Positions 1 through 5,477 of a stretch of 16,002 nucleotides of DNA are shown one piece after another. Under the pieces are notes generated by a model, which saw only the letters and a program-made list of their open reading frames with translations, did not search any database and was not told the DNA's origin. The stretch is from Clostridia bacterium (GTDB lineage: Bacteria; Bacillota; Clostridia; TANB77; CAG-508). Location: assembly GCA_900758165.1 (NCBI GenBank), contig CAAEQN010000129.1, forward strand, positions 1 through 16,002, written 5' to 3'. Numbering within the stretch: the stretch's first letter is position 1; the number at the start of each line of letters is the position of its first letter. A program made the translations under genes and the position numbers.

Positions 1-80
1 ACCGCAACGAAGTTGCGAGGTTCAGACAACGGACATTAGGTATTTCAAATATAGACAGCTCTAAAAGAGTGTGACATATG
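1..80. other. GC-richer edge segment; possible degenerate type II-like CRISPR repeat or end of an unseen gene
   Basis: The first 60 or so bases are visibly richer in G and C than anything else nearby and include a small hairpin (GCAAC at 4-8 with GTTGC at 12-16). One forward frame is open to a TGA at 72-74, but it uses CGC, GCG, AGG and CGG codons that the genes here avoid, so I doubt it is a native coding end. Read on the minus strand, 32-67 contains the string TTTTAGAGCTGT, like the start of many type II-A CRISPR repeats, and the 31 bases beyond it (1-31) are of spacer length. Only one possible repeat unit is inside the window, so a CRISPR call cannot be supported. No gene can be assigned with confidence. 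Confidence 0.2.
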
Positions 81-125
81 TTTGACAAACCTACATACTG
101 AATAGTAAATGTTAGACAAAAACTA

Positions 126-154
126 TTGATTTTTTTGGAAATATATGCTATTAT
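126..154 (+). promoter_or_regulatory. sigma-A promoter for rpsO
   Basis: TTGATT (126-131), a 17-base spacer and TATTAT (149-154). A TG dinucleotide at 146-147 makes this an extended -10. The expected start of transcription is near 161, giving an rpsO leader of about 85 bases that begins just before the hairpin described next. Confidence 0.7.
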
Positions 155-172
155 AAATAACGTGTAAAAATA

Positions 173-241
173 CCTTATACTTGGTTTTAGGAAAACACAC
201 CACTAAAACTCAGTTTAAGGAAAATAAAAAATAGGAGGTGT
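173..241 (+). promoter_or_regulatory. rpsO leader: long hairpin whose loop can pair with the ribosome binding site (S15 autoregulation candidate)
   Basis: Helix segments 173-177/216-220, 179-181/212-214 and 183-190/203-210 stack into one hairpin of 16 pairs broken only by two single mismatches. Its loop (191-202) contains ACACC at 197-201, exactly complementary to GGTGT at 237-241, which overlaps the Shine-Dalgarno GGAGGTG (234-240). The result would be an H-type pseudoknot hiding the ribosome binding site. The pair G183-U210 stacked on G184-C209 resembles the G-U/G-C motif that S15 reads in 16S rRNA. S15 autoregulation through leader RNA is known in several phyla; that this leader does so is inference. 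Confidence 0.55.
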
Positions 242-246
242 AAACA

Positions 247-510
247 ATGACAAAGGAAAGAAAACAAGAAATAATAAACACATATAAAAGAGATGAAAAG
301 GATACTGGTTCTCCAGAAGTTCAAATAGCTCTTTTAACAGAAAGAATTAATGATTTAACAGAACATTTAAAAACACATAAAAAAGACAATCACTCAAGAA
401 GAGGTCTTTTCCAAATGGTTGGTTCAAGAAGAAATTTATTGAACTATTTAGCAAAAAAAGATGTTCAAAGATATAGAGACATTGTTGCTAAATTAGGATT
501 AAGAAAATAA
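247..510 (+). CDS. rpsO: 30S ribosomal protein S15
   Basis: Complete 87-residue S15, close to the usual 88-89. S15 is a primary binder of the central domain of 16S rRNA and nucleates assembly of the platform of the small subunit. The family signature is clear: the N-terminal stretch DTGSPEVQIALLTERI, the LTEHLKTHKKDNHSRRGL segment with the RNA-contacting His-Asp-Ser-Arg residues, and the closing LLNYLAKKDVQRYRDIVAKLGLRK. The ATG at 247 follows GGAGGTG with a 6-base spacer, a strong site for translation. It is followed by a terminator hairpin and then pnp, the classical rpsO-pnp pairing. The leader suggests feedback by S15 itself. Confidence 0.98.
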   Translation: MTKERKQEIINTYKRDEKDTGSPEVQIALLTERINDLTEHLKTHKKDNHSRRGLFQMVGSRRNLLNYLAKKDVQRYRDIVAKLGLRK

Positions 511-523
511 TAAAAAAACAATA

Positions 524-554
524 GGGCGTTTTACAAGTATAAAGCGCCCATTTT
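524..554 (+). terminator. terminator or attenuator after rpsO
   Basis: GGGCGTTTT (524-532) pairs with AAAGCGCCC (541-549) including one G-U pair, loop of 8, followed by ATTTT. The U tract is short, so some transcription probably reads through into the pnp leader. No convincing separate pnp promoter was found. Confidence 0.7.
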
Positions 555-668
555 ACAAATATAGAAGAAAAAAATTTTGTTATTTTGTAATAAAAAGTAA
601 GAAATGATTAAAAATACTATAAATAATGAAAAATTTATCTTATAGTAAATACAATAAAATAGTATAAT

Positions 669-828
669 AATACTTGTTTCATTAGAGGTAGCTTGTATAA
701 AATGTTATTTATTTTTATTATTATAAATTTCAAGCTATAAAAGCACATAGCATTTTATAGAGGTTACAATCTAATACAAGTATTGGTTATAAAAATTTAG
801 AGGAAAAAATCCTCAAAAAGAAAAGGAG
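669..828 (+). promoter_or_regulatory. structured pnp leader RNA with competing helices and an apparent expression platform
   Basis: Perfect long-range helices: P1 669-677/776-784 (9 pairs) and P2 681-686/770-775 (6 pairs) enclose two helices that cross each other, P3 689-695/731-737 (7 pairs) and P4 696-708/747-759 (13 pairs, one G-U). With no base between the 5' strands of P3 and P4, they probably exclude one another. Downstream, GAGGA (800-804) can pair with TCCTC (810-814), while TCCT (810-813) can instead pair with AGGA (824-827) of the pnp Shine-Dalgarno. TAGAGG occurs three times (683, 758, 798). I recognise no known riboswitch class. The E. coli pnp leader is also a regulated stem-loop, but of a different design. 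Confidence 0.5.
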
Positions 829-835
829 AAATACT

Positions 836-2962
836 ATGTATAAAAAATTTGAAACAGAATTAGCAGGAAGAAAACTTGTAGTAGAAACTGGAAAAATAGC
901 AGAGCTTGCAAATGGAAATGCAGTAATCCATTATGGAGATACAGTAGTAATGTGTAATGTTACTGCCTCAAAAGAGCCAAAAGAGGGAGTTGATTTCTTC
1001 CCATTATCAGTAGATTATGAAGAAAAATTATATGCTGTTGGAAAAATACCAGGAAGTTTCCAAAAAAGAGAAGGAAAACCAGCAGACAAAGCAATTTTAA
1101 CGTCAAGAGCAATAGACAGACCAATAAGACCATTATTTCCAAAGGATTTTAGAAATGATGTATGTGTTGTTGCAACAGTATTATCAGTTGAACAAGATAA
1201 TAGCCCAGAAGTATGTGCGATGATAGGAGCATCAGTAGCACTTTCAATATCGGACATACCATTTGGAGGACCTACAGCTGCAGTAAGTGTAGGATATGTG
1301 GATAACCAAATAGTAATAAATCCAACGGTTGCACAAAGAGAGAAGAGCAGATTAAAATTAACAGTTGCAGGAACTTTAGAAAAAGTTACAATGATAGAAG
1401 CAGGAGCTGATGAAATTCCAAATGACACAATGCTTGAAGCAATAAAGACGGGACACGAAGAAATTAAAAAGCTATGCAAATTTATAGAGAAAATAAAAGA
1501 AGAAGTAGGAAAACCAAAATTTGAATATGTATCATTTGCAACAAATCCAGAAGTATTTGCAGAAATAGAATCAAATTTCAAAGATAGAATGTATAAAGAT
1601 GTACAAGCCCAAGACAAAGAAGTAAGAGATGCAAATATGGAAGCATTAGCAACAGATATCCAAAACTATTTTGTAGAAAAATATGGAGAAGAAGAAACAG
1701 AAAACAAATCAGCAGATATAGCAGCAAGTATACACGATTTAGAAAAACAATGTGTAAGAGAAATGATACTAAAAGAGCATAAACGTCCAGATGGAAGAAA
1801 AATAGATGAAATAAGACCACTTTCTTGTGAAGTAGGAGTATTACCAAGAGTACACGGAAGTGCAATATTTACAAGAGGACAAACGCAAGTATTATCAGTA
1901 GTTACACTTGGAACAAAATCAGAAGAACAAGAATTAGATGGATTAGACGAAGAAGAATCAAAAAGATATATGCACCAATACAACTTCCCTTCATATAGCG
2001 TAGGAGAAGCAAGACCATCAAGAGGACCAGGAAGAAGAGAAATAGGACACGGAGCATTGGCAGAAAAAGCTTTAGTTCCAGTAATACCATCAGAAGATGA
2101 ATTTCCTTATACAATAAGAGTTGTATCAGAAGTATTATCTTCAAATGGTTCAACATCACAAGCAAGTATATGTGGAAGTACATTAGCACTAATGGATGCA
2201 GGTGTTCCAATTAAAAAGCCAGTAGCAGGAATATCAACAGGACTTGTAACATCAAAAGAAAATCCAGACGATTATATAATGCTTACAGATATTCAAGGAA
2301 TAGAAGATTTCTTTGGAGATATGGATTTCAAAGTTGGTGGAACAAAAGATGGTATAACAGCAATACAAGTAGACATTAAAAACGATGGTTTAACATATGA
2401 TATTATTAAACAAGCTTTTGAAAGAACAAAAGTAGCAAGAGATTATATATTAGACGAAATAATGTTAAAACAAATAGCAGAACCAAGAAAAGAATTATCA
2501 AAATATGCACCAAAAATAATTACTACAACAATTAATGTAGACAAAATAAAAGATGTAATCGGACCTGGTGGAAAAATGATAAACAAAATAATAGATGCAA
2601 CAGGTGTTAAAATAGACATAGAAGAAGACGGAAAAGTTTGCATTTATACAGATGACCAAGAAGCTGGAAACAAAGCATTAAAAATGATAGAAGATATAGC
2701 AAAAGATATAGAAGTTGGAGCTATATATGATGGTAAAGTTACAAGAATAATGCCATTTGGAGCTTTTGTAGATATTGGTGGAGGAAGAGAAGGATTACTT
2801 CATATTTCTAAAATCTCAAATAAAAGAGTAGAAAAAGTTGAAGATGTACTTTCTATTGGAGATGAGATTAGAGTTAAAGTTTATGAAATAGATAATCAAG
2901 ATCGAATAAACTTAACTATGAAAGATTTAGAAGCGGAAAACCAAGAAGAAAACAAAGACTAA
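836..2962 (+). CDS. pnp: polyribonucleotide nucleotidyltransferase (PNPase)
   Basis: Full-length 708-residue PNPase, a trimeric exoribonuclease that degrades RNA 3' to 5' by phosphorolysis, releasing nucleoside diphosphates. Domains in order: first RNase PH-like domain (about 1-225, with FQKRE at 75-79 and IDRPIRPLFP at 93-102), a helical linker, the catalytic second RNase PH domain (about 317-545, with the GDMDFKVGG aspartates near 494-496), a KH domain (about 555-615, GPGG loop) and a C-terminal S1 domain (about 620-690). AAGGAG sits 7 bases before the ATG. The C-terminus is acidic and short. The gene follows rpsO as in most bacteria, and its expression is probably tuned by the leader RNA upstream. 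Confidence 0.98.
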   Translation: MYKKFETELAGRKLVVETGKIAELANGNAVIHYGDTVVMCNVTASKEPKEGVDFFPLSVDYEEKLYAVGKIPGSFQKREGKPADKAILTSRAIDRPIRPLFPKDFRNDVCVVATVLSVEQDNSPEVCAMIGASVALSISDIPFGGPTAAVSVGYVDNQIVINPTVAQREKSRLKLTVAGTLEKVTMIEAGADEIPNDTMLEAIKTGHEEIKKLCKFIEKIKEEVGKPKFEYVSFATNPEVFAEIESNFKDRMYKDVQAQDKEVRDANMEALATDIQNYFVEKYGEEETENKSADIAASIHDLEKQCVREMILKEHKRPDGRKIDEIRPLSCEVGVLPRVHGSAIFTRGQTQVLSVVTLGTKSEEQELDGLDEEESKRYMHQYNFPSYSVGEARPSRGPGRREIGHGALAEKALVPVIPSEDEFPYTIRVVSEVLSSNGSTSQASICGSTLALMDAGVPIKKPVAGISTGLVTSKENPDDYIMLTDIQGIEDFFGDMDFKVGGTKDGITAIQVDIKNDGLTYDIIKQAFERTKVARDYILDEIMLKQIAEPRKELSKYAPKIITTTINVDKIKDVIGPGGKMINKIIDATGVKIDIEEDGKVCIYTDDQEAGNKALKMIEDIAKDIEVGAIYDGKVTRIMPFGAFVDIGGGREGLLHISKISNKRVEKVEDVLSIGDEIRVKVYEIDNQDRINLTMKDLEAENQEENKD

Positions 2963-2970
2963 CTATAAAA

Positions 2971-3004
2971 TATATGCTAAATAATAAAAGTTATTTAGCA
3001 TATA
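2971..3004. repeat. 14-bp perfect inverted repeat after pnp
   Basis: TATATGCTAAATAA (2971-2984) and its exact complement (2991-3004) flank a 6-base loop. No U tract follows on the plus strand, so it is not a standard intrinsic terminator. It may act as a 3' stability hairpin for the pnp message or a weak terminator. Confidence 0.6.
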
Positions 3005-3028
3005 ATAAAAAACAAAATTAGACAAAAT

Positions 3029-3057
3029 TTGCAAATATATATAAATAGGAGTATAAT
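3029..3057 (+). promoter_or_regulatory. sigma-A promoter for the glycosyltransferase
   Basis: TTGCAA (3029-3034), 17-base spacer, perfect TATAAT (3052-3057). Transcription would begin near 3064, giving a leader of about 75 bases. Confidence 0.6.
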
Positions 3058-3137
3058 AATTAGTACGACGAATATATTAATAAAAAGAAATATAAAATAC
3101 AATATGATAGTGCCTTAAGAAAGGAATGTAGCTAAAA

Positions 3138-4373
3138 ATGAAGTATTTATATATAATACAACAAGCTATGGTTTGGATATTAACTATATATTGGTTATAT
3201 CAATTAGTAATAAGTTTATGCTCATTAGTAAAATTAAAAGATAAACCATTAATAGAAGATAAAAATCATAAGTTTATGGCAGTATTGCCAGCACATAACG
3301 AAGAAAACGTTATAGGTAATTTAATAGAAAGTTTAAAAAATCAAGATTATCCAAAAGAACTATTAGATATATACGTAATAGCAGATAATTGTACAGATAA
3401 TACTGCAAAAATAGCAAAAGAATTAGGAGCTATTGTTTTAGAAAGAAAAGAAGATGATCCTGCTAAAAAGACAAAAGGAGCAGCACTTCAATGGTTTTTA
3501 AAACAAAAAATAGAAGAAGACGCTCCCTATGATGCTTTTTGCGTATTTGATGCGGATAATATAGTTGATAAAAACTTTTTTAAAGCAATGAATAAAAAAC
3601 TTTGTCAAGGAGAGGAAGTTGTACAAGGATATAGAGATATAAAAAATCCTACAGACAGCTGGGTGTCAGCTGGATATGCTATATTCTATTGGACAATGAA
3701 TAGATTTTACCATTTAGCAAGATACAATTTAGGATTATCACCATTAATAAATGGTACAGGTTTTATGGTTAAATTTGACATTATAAAACCAACAGGATGG
3801 AATACAAAAACTTTAACAGAGGATATAGAATTTTCTTTAAAACGTATAATACAAGGTAAAAAATTAGGATGGGCAACAGATGCAATTGTGTATGATGAAC
3901 AACCAGTAGGATTTAAACAATCTTGGTCACAAAGGTCAAGATGGACAATAGGGCACATACAATGTTTACATGAATATACAAAACCTTTAGCAGGAGCAGT
4001 AAAACAAAATAAAACATTGATGAATTTTGATGGACTTTTATATATGCTTGGAAGTATACCAATGTTTATAATGACAATAGTATTAGTAATATTAAACTTT
4101 GTAATGTATGCATTTGGTGGAATGAATACTGGAGATTTATTAATAAACTGTTTAAAATACATTTTCCCAACATTTTTCCTACCAATATTTGTTGGTTTAG
4201 TAATAATGATAATAGATAAAAAACCAATAAAGCCAATGATAAAAGGATTAGTACTATTCCCATTATTTTTAGGATCTTGGTTGTTAATAAATTTCAAGTG
4301 CTTATTTGTACGTAATACAAAGTGGGAAAAAATAGAACATGTAAGAAATATAAAAATAAAAGATGTAGCGTAA
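3138..4373 (+). CDS. membrane-bound family 2 glycosyltransferase
   Basis: A 411-residue processive-type GT2 enzyme that would transfer a sugar from a nucleotide-sugar donor on the cytoplasmic face of the membrane. Layout: N-terminal membrane segment (about 8-30), catalytic domain with PAHNEE (51-56), the metal-binding FDADN (137-141), the catalytic-base TED (227-229) and QRSRW (265-269), the Q-x-x-R-W motif of polymerising GT2 enzymes, then three C-terminal membrane segments (about 303-325, 340-360, 368-388). The layout resembles PgaC/IcaA and related exopolysaccharide or glycolipid synthases; donor and product cannot be told from sequence. The Shine-Dalgarno (AAGGAATG) lies rather far from the ATG. 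It is monocistronic, with its own promoter and a strong terminator. Confidence 0.9.
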   Translation: MKYLYIIQQAMVWILTIYWLYQLVISLCSLVKLKDKPLIEDKNHKFMAVLPAHNEENVIGNLIESLKNQDYPKELLDIYVIADNCTDNTAKIAKELGAIVLERKEDDPAKKTKGAALQWFLKQKIEEDAPYDAFCVFDADNIVDKNFFKAMNKKLCQGEEVVQGYRDIKNPTDSWVSAGYAIFYWTMNRFYHLARYNLGLSPLINGTGFMVKFDIIKPTGWNTKTLTEDIEFSLKRIIQGKKLGWATDAIVYDEQPVGFKQSWSQRSRWTIGHIQCLHEYTKPLAGAVKQNKTLMNFDGLLYMLGSIPMFIMTIVLVILNFVMYAFGGMNTGDLLINCLKYIFPTFFLPIFVGLVIMIIDKKPIKPMIKGLVLFPLFLGSWLLINFKCLFVRNTKWEKIEHVRNIKIKDVA

Positions 4374-4381
4374 ATAAAAGA

Positions 4382-4401
4382 TTCTGTTTTGCAAAACAGA
4401 A
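4382..4401. repeat. 20-base perfect palindrome
   Basis: TTCTGTTTTGCAAAACAGAA is fully self-complementary and lies between the glycosyltransferase stop and its terminator. It could be a dimeric-protein binding site or part of the 3' structure of the message. Position after the gene argues against a simple operator. Confidence 0.5.
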
Positions 4402-4414
4402 GATATCTAATAGA

Positions 4415-4460
4415 AATTAAAAAATGGTGAGTTAACATTCACTATTTTTTAATTTTTTTT
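4415..4460 (+). terminator. strong intrinsic terminator, probably bidirectional
   Basis: The 16-pair stem 4415-4430/4439-4454 (one G-U) has an 8-base loop and is followed by T residues to 4460. The A-rich ascending arm gives a U tract on the opposite strand too. Confidence 0.9.
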
Positions 4461-4482
4461 ATGACAAATAAAAATTAGCTAT

Positions 4483-4566
4483 AAAGATTGCAAAATTCAT
4501 CAAGGGAAAAGTTAAATGCAATTTTGTAAAGTAAATGAAATTTGAAAGAAGAAAGATTGCAAAATT
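4483..4566. repeat. pair of 15-base direct repeats upstream of the P-loop/Asp23 gene
   Basis: AAAGATTGCAAAATT occurs at 4483-4497 and at 4552-4566, both followed by a TTCAT or TCAT-like tail. A partial inverted copy (AATTTTG, 4520-4526) lies between. The second copy ends 14 bases before the -35 box of the next promoter, a position suited to a regulator site. The function is unknown. Confidence 0.5.
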
Positions 4567-4579
4567 TTCATATCTAATA

Positions 4580-4608
4580 TTGAGAAAAATAACCCTATGT
4601 GATAAAAT
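4580..4608 (+). promoter_or_regulatory. sigma-A promoter for the P-loop/Asp23 and cmk-plsC operon
   Basis: TTGAGA (4580-4585), 17-base spacer, TAAAAT (4603-4608), with TG at 4600-4601 giving an extended -10. The leader is only about 25 bases. Confidence 0.7.
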
Positions 4609-4638
4609 ATAAAAAAATACAAGTAAGGAATGAAGTTC

Positions 4639-5475
4639 ATGGAAAGGAAAAAAATGAAAGTATATGCATTTGTAGGACCATCGGGAACAGGAAAAAGTTA
4701 TAGAGCCCAAATGGTTGCAAGTGCTAATGATATACATTATATAATAGATGATGGATTGTTAATAAATGAAAATGAAGTACTAGCAGGAACTTCCGCAAAA
4801 AAAGCACCAACCAAAGTAGAAACAGTAAAAAGAGCTTTATTTTTAGAAAAAAATCAAAAAGAAGAGATGAAAAAAGCAATAAAGAAATATAAATTAGATA
4901 GTCTATTAATTTTAGGAACTTCAGATAAAATGGTTACAAAAATTCAAGAAAGTTTAGGAGTGCCAAAAATAGAAAAGACAATTTATATAACAGATGTTGC
5001 AACAGAAGAAGAAATGGAAAAGGCTAAAAATATTCGTGTTACACAAGGAAAACATGTAATTCCTGTACCAACTTTTGAAATAAAAAAAGATTTTTCAGGA
5101 TATATTTTAGACCCACTTCAAATTTTCAGATTAAAAGGAAAAGGGGAAAACCCATATATGTCAGAAAAATCTATAATAAGACCTACATTTAGCTATTTAG
5201 GAAACTTTACAATATCAGATAGCGTTTTTAGACAAATTGCGGAAAGAGTTGCAAGTAAAATTTCTGGTATTTATGAAATTTCAAGAACAAGAGTAGAAAA
5301 TTATGGAGATGGAATATCTATTTATATGGAAGCAGTATTGAATTATGGCTATAATATAATAGAAGTTATGCAAGAATTGAAAAATAATACAAAAAAAGAA
5401 ATTGAAAAACAAACTGCTATGAATGTAATGAAAGTAGAATTAGTAGCAAGAGGAATTCATATAGAGGAGGAATAA
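4639..5475 (+). CDS. P-loop nucleotide-binding protein with C-terminal Asp23/Gls24-like domain
   Basis: From the ATG at 4639 the product is 278 residues. The first ten residues lead into a strand and a Walker A motif GPSGTGKS (about 13-20), followed by a roughly 150-residue nucleotide-binding region without a textbook Walker B. The C-terminal 85 or so residues (from ISDSVFRQIAERVASKISG) match the Asp23/Gls24 family: predicted small alpha/beta domain, paired repeats of Ala/Val strands, ending in KVELVARGIHIEEE. Asp23 proteins are linked to the envelope and alkaline stress, but this fusion's role is not known to me. Three ATGs are in frame (4630, 4639, 4654); 4639 has AAGGA at good spacing, and 4654 is also well served. 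It is 2 bases from cmk-plsC, so the two are translationally coupled. Confidence 0.8.
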   Translation: MERKKMKVYAFVGPSGTGKSYRAQMVASANDIHYIIDDGLLINENEVLAGTSAKKAPTKVETVKRALFLEKNQKEEMKKAIKKYKLDSLLILGTSDKMVTKIQESLGVPKIEKTIYITDVATEEEMEKAKNIRVTQGKHVIPVPTFEIKKDFSGYILDPLQIFRLKGKGENPYMSEKSIIRPTFSYLGNFTISDSVFRQIAERVASKISGIYEISRTRVENYGDGISIYMEAVLNYGYNIIEVMQELKNNTKKEIEKQTAMNVMKVELVARGIHIEEE

Positions 5476-5477
5476 AA

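Noticed and set aside
3..74. Forward open frame at the left edge ending in TGA as the tail of a protein gene
   Set aside because: Short, with codons (CGC, GCG, AGG, CGG) foreign to the neighbouring genes, and no family recognised; not enough to call a CDS.
640..668. TATAAT at 663-668 as a dedicated pnp promoter
   Set aside because: The -10 is perfect but the -35 (TTATAG) is poor, and a start near 675 would cut off part of the 5' strand of P1. It is kept only as a possibility.
1015..1617. 200-codon minus-strand open frame inside pnp
   Set aside because: Shadow of a strongly conserved gene; composition follows from the A-rich codons on the coding strand, and no ribosome site or domain is seen.
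3707..4438. 243-codon minus-strand open frame inside the glycosyltransferase
   Set aside because: The plus-strand gene has complete GT2 motifs and membrane segments; the minus-strand frame has no recognisable domain and reads out of the terminator.
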